From: Cystobasidium ongulense
Lineage: Eukaryota; Basidiomycota; Cystobasidiomycetes; Cystobasidiales; Cystobasidiaceae
Reading direction: 5' to 3'
NCBI GenBank assembly: GCA_022835595.1
Contig: BQUP01000002.1
Coordinates: 1,660,534 to 1,724,533, forward strand
DNA length: 64,000 nt
Shown: in pieces, positions 35,322 to 45,785 of the stretch
How positions within the stretch are numbered: position 1 is the stretch's first letter
Layout: every line of letters starts with the position of its first letter
Notes under the pieces: generated by a model
Databases searched by the model: none
Told to the model about the DNA's origin: nothing
The model's input: only the letters and a program-made list of their open reading frames with translations
Made by a program: the position numbers and the translations under genes

Positions 35322-37313
35322 TCAGGCTGGTAAAGAAGGGAAGCTGGGTCCAGCATATTCTTCTTTCTTTACGATAATATCAGTGTTCGTCCCTGGTGTA
35401 GGGTCGCCGTTGACAGCCATGCTCAAAGGCTCGCCCTCTTGCACTTTATCATGCTGGCCCTCTTTGTCCTGTTGTCCATCGATGAGCGTGGAACGAGGAT
35501 GGTCAGAATGAACAGCCATATTCTGGATACCAGCAGCTTTCCGTTCTTTGACACCATCTTCCAGCTCATTTCCAATTTCCCAGTCGAAGTTCCATCCCAT
35601 CATTCTAGGCATGACTTCACCTGGCCAACCAGGTATGATTGGTTTTTCTTGCTCAACTTGATAGAAGCCAGCAGCGCCAGTTTCTAGTAAAGGGCCTGGA
35701 GGTCCCATTCTCGTTGTCCTACTGAATAATGCAGGTGACGCTGATTCTAGTAATGTTCGGACTGAAGTTGATGCTGTTGGATATCTCGGATGCATAGGTG
35801 GGGCCAGGACCTTCATAGAATGAGGCAAGACGAGTTGGGGTACAGGTTCGGTTATAGAGTTGGGTAATTGAGTACTGAAAGGATGCAACTGGAATGGGAA
35901 GGGTCGTATGGCTTTGCCGCCCGGTTCGGATGGATCTGAGATATCGGGATTGACAAGTGGATAAGGTATCCATCCTGCTTGTTTCTTAGCATGCCTAGGA
36001 GGTAGAGCTGGTATACCACCGGACAGTGAATCGTCCGATGGGTTGAGTATATTGGAATGGATTGCTGTTGCAGCTCGTTTGCGTTTTGTATTGTGCGGCA
36101 AGGGAAGGAGAGCTTGATCGCCTTGTTGCTCGTAATCGAGTGATACCCAATTGAAGGTCTCGAGGAAGTAAGGCAAGGATGAATATGTGATCGAACCGTC
36201 TTCATCTTCATCTACTTCTATCTCTCCATCCTTGCGTACATCGTCCTTCTTCATGCTGGGCACACTAAACTTGCCTTCTTCGTATTCTGCCAGGGAGGAG
36301 GTCTCATATGGGATAGCCCTCAACCAGGCTAGAGAGGCGTTCTTCCTCGCTTGACTGAGGTTGGCCATGTTAAGGTTTGAATCCAGAGCTCTCCTTGCCC
36401 GCTTGACGATTCGCCCAGACTCGTCTTCTATGATGGTTTGCAGGGAAGCGTGCGACGCGTCTAGGTCGGGGAAAGGTGGTAAGAAAGACAGAGGATCGTC
36501 GTTCTCTTTGCTGTCCACATCGTCGTATGCGCGCAGCTTCTCTTGTTTGCGGAGTGAGAGCGCAGTCGATGTTGCTTCGGAGTAGGGTGGTGGAGGCGAC
36601 GATGCTTTGCGATCTTGATGCGACGACGAGGAAGATGATGAAGGAGAAGACGACGCTACATCGTTCTGCTGTTCTTGCTGAACTTGCTGTTGCAAGGCAT
36701 AAGGGAGGAAGGGCAAGAGTGAGTTGTTGTGCTGGACTGCTTCTACGATTGCCGCTTCTCGGTCGGACAGGGGAGCGTATTCGATGACTTGGGCGGAAGC
36801 GTGTCGGGCAGGAGTGTACGACGTGTCTAGAAGAGACTGTCAGTGTTATCCGCGTGTTATCATATTAATGGCAGGCTCACCTTTGAGCAATGCACCCAGG
36901 TCGTGAGCGGCAGCTGCATCGGCTCTTTCGGCATCTGGCGCGTCGTTGAGGAGGTTGTCGGTGGACGACAGTATGCCTCTGTCTAATTGGCACTCGCTTG
37001 CCCATTCTTGAATCTCCTCTACGCCCCCTCCATAGTCTGCAATTGCTTCTCTTGCGTCGAGAGCGTTTGCCGATGTCCTCCCCGCCTGTTCTGCATGGCT
37101 CTTTGCAGCCGCCCCGAGGAGCTGGATGTAGGCAGCTGTGAGTTCGGTGAGTATGCGGAGGGGGCGTGCCTTTACAGCATGGAAGCGGTTGCTTGGAGTG
37201 GTGTGGGTGTGTGATGGTATGGAGGCGGTCGCGGTGGCAGCCGGTCCAGCCAGCGGGGTGAGCGTGAGCAGCCGCAGGGTAGCGAGGGTGAGGAGATGGT
37301 CAGGGAAGGCCAT
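35322..37313 (-). CDS. Histone-fold protein, TAF8/TAF3-like (TFIID or related)
   Basis: Two exons: 37313 to about 36885, and about 36822-35322 (stop), roughly 640 residues. The N-terminus has a bromodomain-associated histone fold: an opening helix (PDHLLTLATLRLLTLTPLA), a long central helix (FHAVKARPLRILTELTAAYI, QLLGAAAKSHAEQAGRTSAN) and ALDAREAIADYGGGVEEIQE. This pattern is that of TAF3/TAF8 and Spt7 histone folds. Downstream the segment LPPFPDLDASHASLQT resembles the conserved Pro-Phe-Pro-Asp motif of TAF8. The rest is low complexity with acidic and Pro/Ser-rich parts (SSSPSSSSSSSHQ). So TAF8 is favoured over TAF3, which would usually carry a PHD finger; none is seen. It would act in the nucleus in TFIID assembly. 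The gene is divergent from eIF5A through the second pentamer cluster. Confidence 0.65.
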
Positions 37314-37487
37314 GTTTCGACAGAGTTCACGGTGTCCTCATGGTCAGCCAGTCAGCCAGTCTTGTTGGTGTCGAGTGAGCGGGTGTTGGTGTGTGGAAGA
37401 GTGTAGGAAAGATGATGGAGTTGGAGTTGAAGTTGGAGTTGCAAGGTTGTAGTAGGGTGGGCTGCTTGACTCATTACGAATGACGAG

Positions 37488-37631
37488 ATTAGCAAGTGGT
37501 ATCGAGGGCTAATCACGGACTAATGATGGGAGTAATCAATGATTAGTCCATGGTCTATGAACGTAAACCATCCCTAATAAAATGTTAACCCCCTCATTAC
37601 CCATTCCTAATCAGCCTGCCCGAATGCTAAT
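37488..37631. promoter_or_regulatory. Cluster of seven ATTAG/CTAAT pentamers in a divergent promoter
   Basis: Pentamer starts at 37488, 37509 (CTAAT), 37520 (CTAAT), 37542, 37574 (CTAAT), 37607 (CTAAT) and 37627 (CTAAT). Spacings are 21, 11, 22, 32, 33 and 20 bp, all close to whole multiples of a DNA turn, so the sites would face the same side of the helix. It lies between the TAF8-like gene and eIF5A. About 0.3 copies are expected by chance. The same motif forms the first cluster at 3469-3615. Likely a binding array for one factor; which is unknown. Confidence 0.65.
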
Positions 37632-37862
37632 CCAAAAGTTCGATCCACTCAACCCACCCTCCAGTCTGTCCCGAGCCTTCCCTCCCGCTTGAAGCGAGGC
37701 GTTGCGCTTTTCTTTCGCCATCCAGTTCACGGTTGTTCACCGCTCATCCAGATTACTCGCAGCGTCGTCACCTTACTGTAAGGCGGACTATGATATACTC
37801 CATTCGCACCTGCTCACTCTTGTCGTTCGCTCCCAGCTTTCCCCAACTCCATCCCGTTCATA

Positions 37863-39036
37863 ATGGCTGAAGAGGCTGCTTCCCAGACTTTCGAGGTGGG
37901 CACGACACCATGGACAGCACCACGGTACAGCCTAGCTGACTCTCTCCTTGTGTCTCCCAGGGCGCATCTGCCGGTGCCTCGCTCACCTTCCCAACCCAGG
38001 TGAGTCAATCCTGGCCATCGTCAAATCCTGCCTGCCTGCAAGCAATCGTCCAAATTTTGTGCATGGGGGGGATGGGTGGAGTGGAGGGTCATGGCAGGAG
38101 ATACACTACATGCACTGCACCCAGCGTATCTATACGATCCCACTCGTCCAACTCCCATCCAGCCATCGCGTCTGGCTGCCATTGCATAGTCCAATTGGCC
38201 CATCCAACCAAAAGCATGACAATCGACGACGACGACGACGACGAGCGAGAAAGCAACCAGCCAGGCAGGCAGGCAAGACTTCAGAGCAACACGGCACATG
38301 CAATGCCTATTCTCAAAAACACGCTCAACTGACAATCATGGTCACATTCCCACAGTGCTCGGCTCTCCGAAAGAACGGTCACGTTGTCATCAAGGGCAGA
38401 CCATGCAAGGTGAGCTGCTGAGCTGGTGGATTGGTGGAGCCTGGTGGTCTCCAATGCGTATGCAATTGGAACCAGCTCTCATTCCACCCCGTCTCGACGA
38501 GCCTCGTCTAATTCCCTGCCCCCGCAGATCGTCGACATGTCCACATCCAAGACCGGAAAGCACGGTCACGCAAAGGTCCATTTGATTGCTGTTGATGTGA
38601 GGAGATTCGTTAATGGACTGGCAGTAGTACATCTCTTAAGACAGCGCTGACTCTCGCTTATCCCCCCCTCCCGCAGATCTTCAACGGAAAGAAGCTCGAA
38701 GATCTCTCCCCCTCCACACACAACATGGACGTCCCCAACATTCTCCGTGTCGAATACACCCTCCTCAACATTGACGACGGCTTCCTAAACTTGATCGACC
38801 AGACCGGTGCCGCCAAGGACGATGTCAAGATCCCCGAGGGCGAAATTGGTGACCAAATCCAGGCTCTTTTCGATGACGGAAAGGAAGTCCTCGTCACCGT
38901 CGTCTCTGCCATGGGTGAAGAGCACGCTCTTGCCGTCAAGGAGGCTCCTCAGGGTGTAAGTTGCGCTGCTGTAATACAAATACAATGCATAACAGGGTGC
39001 TGACATTGGCCTTGTTCCGCTATTCAGGGCAAGTAA
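37863..39036 (+). CDS. Translation elongation factor eIF5A
   Basis: eIF5A relieves ribosome stalling at Pro stretches and aids termination; it carries hypusine on one lysine. Exons: 37863-37895, a 39-nt exon ([13 protein letters not shown]), one with [18 protein letters not shown], one with [20 protein letters not shown], a larger one ([20 protein letters not shown] through KEAPQG) and a tiny last exon coding GK then stop. The hypusine loop [12 protein letters not shown] is intact; by family alignment the modified Lys is the one in TGKHG. Total 157-160 residues, as usual. Introns are long for this window (up to 380 bp). The start ATG at 37863 gives [11 protein letters not shown]. Confidence 0.96.
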
Positions 39037-39864
39037 ATATGACTCGCGCTTCGATGTATGAACAAACAACACCATCAAGCTCTGTCATTCTGTCACTTTC
39101 AATCATGCCGCATACTGTCTACAATATTTTTTCACCGGTCTACCTCGTCAACCCCTGTCGCTTTCGAGTTCTGCACTTGCACGCCACGGCAGACTCGTTT
39201 GCAAAAACACACCCAAAAAATGATGCTCTCCCTCTTTCATCCGGTCGGACTCCTTGGTCCATTATTGGACTGTTCTCGTCTAGCTCCTAGCTTATGTAGA
39301 AGTTTCGTGCCGCGAATCTTGGCGGGGTTTCCTTTACATCGATTGCATTCACTAGTAGAGCAATGCAATTCGTCGTTCTCCCTATATTCTTCCCCCCAAA
39401 AAACCGTTCCTTATCTGGAATGGAATGGGAACCCTTGTCTCGATTCTATAGAATAGTCGCGTGTTTAATCTTTGAAAGGCAACAATATACTCTTTTATTT
39501 GGAAGCACGGTCAGACACCACCGAATACCTCTCTTCTGCTCTCCCCACAATTACGTCCTCTTCTTATTTCCCTACCCTATTGTTCAATGATAGTCTTACT
39601 TGTCCCCTCCATTGTTCAATGCAGTAGATGTGCTTGAGGCGGATGAACCTCCAAAATCAAAAAGGGCGCCCCGTTTGGATTGGGATGCATCACTCATTTA
39701 TTCTATCATTGCTGACGTGTTGGTGCATCTTGCCGTGTTTGCTCATTTACAAAGTCTGCACATTTGCCTGTTCTTTATTCCAATATTCTAATGTGATTTG
39801 TTGGCTACTATTCTACAGTAAGGACGTCTCAGTGATTGCGACCTCGGAAGGAAAAATGACCTTC
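39037..39864. other. Convergent 3' region, eIF5A / DUF2256 gene
   Basis: About 830 bp, T-rich, with overlapping short frames on both strands. The plus frame at 39628-40020 runs into the DUF2256 gene on the other strand and looks like a shadow. Probably a long eIF5A 3' untranslated region. Confidence 0.45.
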
Positions 39865-40374
39865 TCACTCGACAGTGCTATCCAGAGCAGTGCCCAGATC
39901 ATCGAGTCGGCTAGCAGCATCCTTCAATTTCCCATCTTTAATCCATATCCTCATCTCTCCCTTTCCGTCACCCGGTGTCCAGATACTGTTACCTTTTTCA
40001 GAATGTTCAATATCGCATAATAGTTGTACATTAGCCAATCTCCTTGCTGCTCTTCTATACCTTTCTCTCCATGTTATATCAGTCGTAGGTATACTAGTAA
40101 AAGTCGTAGTAGAACCGGCATCATATTCTTGCACTTGTTCACATGCAATCTTCCGCTTCTCGACTATAGGATCTAAATGATGCAAAGTCATGAGAGACAA
40201 GAAAGATCTTTCGATTCCTTGATCTGTGCGATTCGAATGCGCTTTCCTGCTTCGACATGTCTTGGAACAGTATTTCACATTTTCCCAGTCCGAAGCCATG
40301 CTTGGACGCCAGTTGAAGCTTCTTCCGCAAGTATGACACCATTTCAGAGCTTCTTGTACTTTATTCTTGCTCAT
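39865..40374 (-). CDS. DUF2256 plus DUF3253 fusion protein
   Basis: Single-exon gene of 169 residues. The N-terminal half is a DUF2256-type zinc ribbon: CHTCGRSFNWRPSM, then DWENVKYCSKTCR, so Cys-x2-Cys and Cys-x3-Cys could bind one zinc. The C-terminal half is a DUF3253-like helical (winged-helix-type) module: WRERYRRAARRLANVQLL. The two domains are found joined in some fungi. Function unknown; a zinc ribbon next to a winged helix suggests nucleic-acid contact, as inference only. Start ATG at 40374 is directly followed by SKNKVQEALKW. This is one of the few intronless genes here. Confidence 0.8.
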   Translation of the reverse strand: MSKNKVQEALKWCHTCGRSFNWRPSMASDWENVKYCSKTCRSRKAHSNRTDQGIERSFLSLMTLHHLDPIVEKRKIACEQVQEYDAGSTTTFTSIPTTDITWRERYRRAARRLANVQLLCDIEHSEKGNSIWTPGDGKGEMRIWIKDGKLKDAASRLDDLGTALDSTVE

Positions 40375-40630
40375 CCTTGAAGCTTTTCCTTAAGCTGGTT
40401 TTGAGTGGTACAAACGACAAGTATTTCGAAACGAGCCGATGTGGCGGAATCTCAAGCTGTCAACGATCGCGCAACGTACGACATGTGATATGCTGTAAGT
40501 GGTATCATAGAAGTAGGATTGCGTAAATGTATCACTTGGTTGACAGGACTGATGTCGCTTGGTTGAGAGAAACCTATATTCTTACAACAGGTTCAACGAT
40601 TTGAAAACCATAGAAATGGACAAGCTACTA

Positions 40631-43600
40631 CTAATGATCAGTCTCGTTACCACCCGATTCTTCATCTTCAGGCAAATCCGAAACGACACTTCCAGTACTA
40701 CCGCTTCTCTTGTGTGGATAGTAGGTATACCTATCGCGCTGTCCAGCTTCTTCGTCTTCCTCATCTTCTGAAGAATCCCCCGCGTCATCTTGACTTCTAG
40801 CGCTCGCACTGGCCGGGCTTTTAGAGAGCAAGTTGGTTGATGATCCCCATATAGAGGCTGTATTCTGCATAGCAGCATCATTATGGAAGGATGGATCGGC
40901 ACAATCACTTCCTGACCGGTCCCTACGGTTTGCAGGGCGTCCATGGCGACCGGTACCTTGGGCGTCCGATGGTGGGGGAAGTTGTCCACCAGCTGTTTTC
41001 ACTGCTATTCTTTTCGTCATATTGCGAAAGTCTGTGAATCGTCGTTTGATGTCAATCAGCACCGCTCCAGAGGAGGAGAGGTCGATGTCGAGGTCTTGTT
41101 GTATGTTCTCAATGTCGCTCGAGGAAGGCAGTATAGAATGTACTGATTGAAGGTAATCCTTTTTGCCCGCGGGAAGCCATGGAAGCGGCAGTCTGCCACT
41201 GATGGCTGGGTGATTGTATCTTTTTCGGTCATTGCTGTAGCCCATACGAGCGGTCAGCATTGTATCAACATTATGGATAGATATCCTCACCTCAATACGC
41301 CATAGAACGACTGCGACATCGGTGGCTGTATATAGTCTGTCTTCGAGTCTTGCTTAACAACGTATAGTCCCTCATCTCTCTCATCTTTTGATCTATATCT
41401 TCCTCGATTCAGATTACTCTGACCCATCGTTACGGGATGTCCCTTTCTCAATCTCTCTACATCACTAGCCAGGGCGCCAGCTTCGTAGGTTGTTCCGGTG
41501 TCTGAAGTACGCTTTACTTCAGCAGCTTGTGCGAGGTTGACATACTTTGACAAAGCATGAAAGCGGGTATGTAAAGACCAAGCAGTATATAATGTGAAGA
41601 TAAGAAGCGGGAACATAAGGAGGGTAAGCAAGGCAGCTTCTCGGAGGGCGAAGAGGCCAGTCATGAATAGCTGGAAGCTGTAGGGTGCAACAAAGTGTAA
41701 GCTACAGGATCATGTGGCGTAGAAGCTACTGGACTCGCATAAGTAGACCCCAGCACATGCGAACGAATGAGATGGGCCACGCTTGTCCCCGGGATTCATA
41801 AGGTCGGAAGTATACGAAGAGAAGTTTGTACTAGCCATCGGCATACTTTCAGCCTGTTGCAAAGAAGATACTACATGGATGAAATGCTTACCTTGTAGAC
41901 CAGATAGCCCATGCCAAAGTAGATGGTGCCGAAGAGAAGAATCAATGGCGTGATAACCGAGTACGTCAAGCAAATGAGGAAAATCAGCAAAGCTTGAGGG
42001 TAAATCGTTCCGAGACTGATGACTGGTGGTGTGTTGAGCTCGGCAAAGTCTGTAGCATGTTGTGTTCAGTGACTCGCTTTGCATTGCGCTACGCAAGCTC
42101 TTACCTCTAGGTGTCCTGGTCCAAATCAAACGATAGAGCCACCGCGGCAATATTACAGCCAGCTGAACGAGTTGAAGAGGCATGACACCAATGCCTTGTA
42201 AGATAACATAAGAAAGGAAGAAGTTTCTAGCTCCGGGTAGTGATAGAGCTAGCTTATTGACGAGTTTCATAGGTTCATTCGCGAATTGCTTGGCCAAGTC
42301 CCATGTGGAGACGGCGATGAAGACGAGAACGACGTTGATAATGAGGAAAATGTGGTACTTCTTTAGAAGACTGTATTCAATCTCACTTCGAGATCGGAGA
42401 CCTTGGAGGATGCAGAGCCATTCGAGGAGAAACGGTAAAAGTGCGTTGAAGCTGATGAGCGCCGTTGTGGGCAGGGTATTCTGCACGAAGACTCGCAGGC
42501 GCGGACTGATCATATGCATGTTAGTTCCAGAGTCTGTTAATGTGGCTCACATCGTACTCACCTCTTGTCCAGTATTTTAGTCAGCCAAGGTAAGTATTTC
42601 TTGATGGCATCGTAATTCAGCAAACGAGCGAGTGCTGATACCGGGACGAGCCAGAAGGACAGCAATAGAAGCATCGCACCCAATACAAGTATATTTCTAG
42701 CTTGAAGAGATGCATTCGAAAGTAGCATGTTGCCCCAATAGATATCTCGTGGGTCTGGAGCCAGGGTCGTATTAACAGAGTCAGGCTGTGGATAATGAAC
42801 TACTTGTGCAGCAATTTGAGCTGATCCGATATCTTCAAAGGTAACGAATGCAATATTTGCCGGTCTAAAGCGACCTTTACGCCGTCTTTTCACAGCTTCG
42901 TCTGCAGTGCGATATTGTCGTGCTAGATGGTCTAGCAAATCCACCTTTTCGTTGGTAATCAAACGAGGTCGATGCGTAGGCCTCTTCTTGTTTGATATTT
43001 CGAATTCGTCCTTGGTTCCTACAAGAGATGCTTCCGGATCGTCTTGATTGCTTGTGTCTTCAGGTCCTGGAGTGGTAGGCGACACAACATCAGACGTTCC
43101 AGCTAAATCGTCTTCGCTCATTCGGACATTGTAGCCCCTTGCAGCGCCTTCTGGTCTCCCATCCTCATCAAAGATAATCTCTCGCGTAAGGGCATCTCTG
43201 TCGTAGCCGGAATGTAACGCTTCTTTTGAAACAGGATTTCCAACGTACTTCATCCAGGCTGTTTCTAGAGCTAAAAGCTTTCTTGTTCTATCTTCCAGGA
43301 GATTCTGTAAGCTCCCGACATTGCGGCCAACTGATACGGACTCGACTTTCAAGCCCATGTCTTCCCAGTATTGGGCGAGTACTCGCTCAGCTCGCAGGTG
43401 ATGGGGCAGACTTGTGATCAAAACCGTCCTAGCTGGAATCGACAGCGCGTGATCCAGAGAGAAAAGTTGCCGCTGTACACACAAGCTTTAGACGGTATAC
43501 AAGCTAGAGACGATTTGTCTCGGGTCACATACCGTGTGGATAAATGCACGATATGCGCGGTAGAGCATGAAGAGCGCCAAAAGAGAGAAGAGGTATGTGA

Positions 43601-44346
43601 AGATGAGGTCTATTCACAGGGTCACATGATTAGCTAGATTGCTACACCAGACAGGGAGGGCGGACTTGCGTGAGGTCAAATAGAGCGTAGATCCATGGTA
43701 TGTATCCCTTTTGAAGAGGGTGTTGAATAGCAACATGCTCTCATCGTCTGGATCTGGAGCAGGTGGGGGTACCCCTTCGCTCGTACCGTTTTCTCTGTAG
43801 TTGATTGGGACGAGGGCGACGGCGGCGAGCAGCGTGCAGATGCCGAAGAAGTAGAAGGATGTTTTGAAAAAGTTGAGGAGCTGTCCGAAACGAGAAGGGT
43901 GCAGGATTAGTGCAAGTGTATGTCAATTACGCCACCGTGTGACATGACACGACGACAGACACACCACCACCGCATCCAGCCCAACGATCTGCAAGACGGT
44001 GAACTCGCTTGTCCGGAGGGTGGGCAGTATCCAGCCGAAGAAGGACGCCTTGGAGTGGACTTCATGAGGCGAGAAGCCTTTGAGGAGGGTTCTGGGCATG
44101 TAGAGGACCTTTGAGCGCGTCCTGAAGAAGCAGAACGAGAGGAACGAGGTGACGCCGAGCAAGGCAGCGATGGCGAGCTGGGTCTGCAGCCATGGGCCTG
44201 CAAGATGTGCACCTTGTCAGCGTGTGAGGGTAGCCATTATCGCCAGCAGACCCACCTCGCAGCTTTGTGGCCTGGTCTGCGGGCGAGCCTGGGACGGTCG
44301 AGCTGGATGGCGCCATCGCCAGCCAGGCAGCGGTGGGAGAGGCCAT
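40631..44346 (-). CDS. CSC1/OSCA (TMEM63) calcium-permeable osmosensitive channel
   Basis: Proteins of this family (yeast Csc1, Rsn1, Phm7) are membrane channels opened by hyperosmotic stress. Many exons from 44346 (MASPTAAWLAMAPSSSTVPG) to stop at 40631, around 950 residues. Seen in order: an N-terminal helix and loop (QTQLAIAALLGVTSFLSFCF, then FGWILPTLRTSEF with the conserved Trp-Pro), LLNFFKTSFYFFGICTLLAA, and the cytosolic RRM-like domain SIPARTVLITSLPHHLRAE with RPANIAFVTFEDIGSAQIAA. Then come the pore helices (ALLPFLLEWLCILQGLRSRS, YVILQGIGVMPLQLVQLAVI). The C-terminal tail is polar with acidic Ser-rich parts (SGDSSEDEEDEEAG is present in slightly longer form) and may be regulatory. 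Just upstream of the start lies a short TCCTG repeat. Divergent from the RRM gene by about 155 bp. Confidence 0.88.
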
Positions 44347-44362
44347 CAGCGGTGGTGTCCAG

Positions 44363-44387
44363 TCCTGTCCTGTCCTGTCCTGTCCTG
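44363..44387. repeat. (TCCTG)5 pentanucleotide repeat
   Basis: Five perfect copies of TCCTG, followed by one imperfect TCGTG. It lies 16 bp upstream of the CSC1 start codon, in the 155-bp promoter shared with the RBM18-like gene. Polypyrimidine-rich on the plus strand. Confidence 0.85.
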
Positions 44388-44501
44388 TCGTGTATCCTGC
44401 TCGCTCGATGGGCCTGAGGACAACCATCAGCGGCCACTTCAGCCACACTTTGACGCCATCACACCTCTGTTCTGCACCAATTCATCGACGATATATCCAC
44501 C

Positions 44502-45514
44502 ATGGCCTCCAACCGACGACTCTTCGTGGGCGGACTCGCTGACAGCCTCGACGAATACACGCTCATCAAGTTCCTCGGCAAGCACGGCAAGATATCAAAG
44601 TTCGACTACCTCTTCCACAAGTCTGGCCCCAAGCAGGGAAAGCCACGAGGGTATGCGTTTGTGGAATATGCCACAGCCGAGGTTAGCAGTGGTCCTCTGG
44701 TTGACGGTATATCATCGCGCTGACTAGTCTCCCCCGGCTGCCTCGTCCGCACACCTCTCTCGCCAACGTGCTGTCAGGAAGCCCTAAAAACGATGATTGA
44801 ACTGGATGGAAAGCTGCTGCTCGGTCGCAGAGTTGCTATAAAGAGAGCGAATGAGGTGTGTCGCTTGACTGATGTACTAGAATATTACTCGCTTACTGAC
44901 CGTATCTTATCAGGCTCCTCCTGAACACAGTGCTGGCAATGCACCAGGAGCGTGGCGGAATAACGCACAAAAGCACACGACGCTGTCCATGCTCAAAGGT
45001 CATGGCAAGACCGAGACGTGAGCGATGACCAACTTATCCCAATCATGGTCGAAACTAAGTGAGAAACCTTTACAGCCCTCAAAGCAAGATCAAAGCCCTA
45101 GAGGCGAAATTGCAGGCCCTAGAAGCTGAAAAGGCAGCATCGCACGCATCACGGAACCCCTCTGCATCGATATCAGAAGAGGAAAGCACTCGAGGTCCAG
45201 AAGCTGGTGGCAGTGGGACGCAAGCTGAAGATTCATCTTTACAAGACGCCGAGTTGATCGCCTCGACATCGACGCTACCGACACCTACGAGCTCATTGCC
45301 GTCAAAACCCCTCGCAGGTCTGCCGAACAGGCCAGACTCGCATACGATAGCGCAGGGAGAGAAGGAGCAAAGAGCGCATAAAGCGGACTCTGAGCAGAAG
45401 CTGAATCAAAGGCCAGATCAGCGGCATCACGACAGTCGGCGAGACAGGCATAAGAAGCCTGTCGAGGTGCCGAAGAGTACGCTGGCCAGTCTGGGCGCAG
45501 GGATGGGTCGCTAG
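44502..45514 (+). CDS. RBM18-like RNA-binding protein (single RRM)
   Basis: RNA-binding protein with one RRM; human RBM18 is the closest layout known to me. Four exons: 44502-44681, about 44778-44857, about 44914-45017 and about 45075-45514. RNP2 reads RLFVGGLA; RNP1 reads RGYAFVEYA with the aromatic residues present. The LDEYTLIKFLGKHGKISKFD block and the exon 2 part ALKTMIELDGKLLLGRRVAI complete the RRM. After it comes a coiled coil (SKIKALEAKLQALEAEKAAS) and a low-complexity, charged tail (RHHDSRRDRHKKPVEV). Length about 265 residues. Likely nuclear and in RNA processing; specific targets unknown. Confidence 0.85.
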
Positions 45515-45785
45515 CGTTTGCTTTCGTTACTGCCTCTGTTCCCGCTGGGTGTGTGGATTGGCGAATGTTGTTGTTTTGACGGATCTGTGCTATTCGCCGT
45601 GTATACTGGTACTTGCATGTACAGGGACTGTGTCATTAATACATACCCATTAATGCAGACACTCTCTTTTACCTGGTGGTCACCATCACCATGCCTTTCC
45701 TGCATCAAGGACCTCGCCTTGTTGACGCCATCTACAATGATATCCACACAGCAGCTTGGAACACGGCGAAAGGTTGTGCGATGCG

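Noticed and set aside
37638-37646. GTTCGATCC resembling a tRNA B box
   Set aside because: No A box at the right distance and no cloverleaf could be drawn around it.
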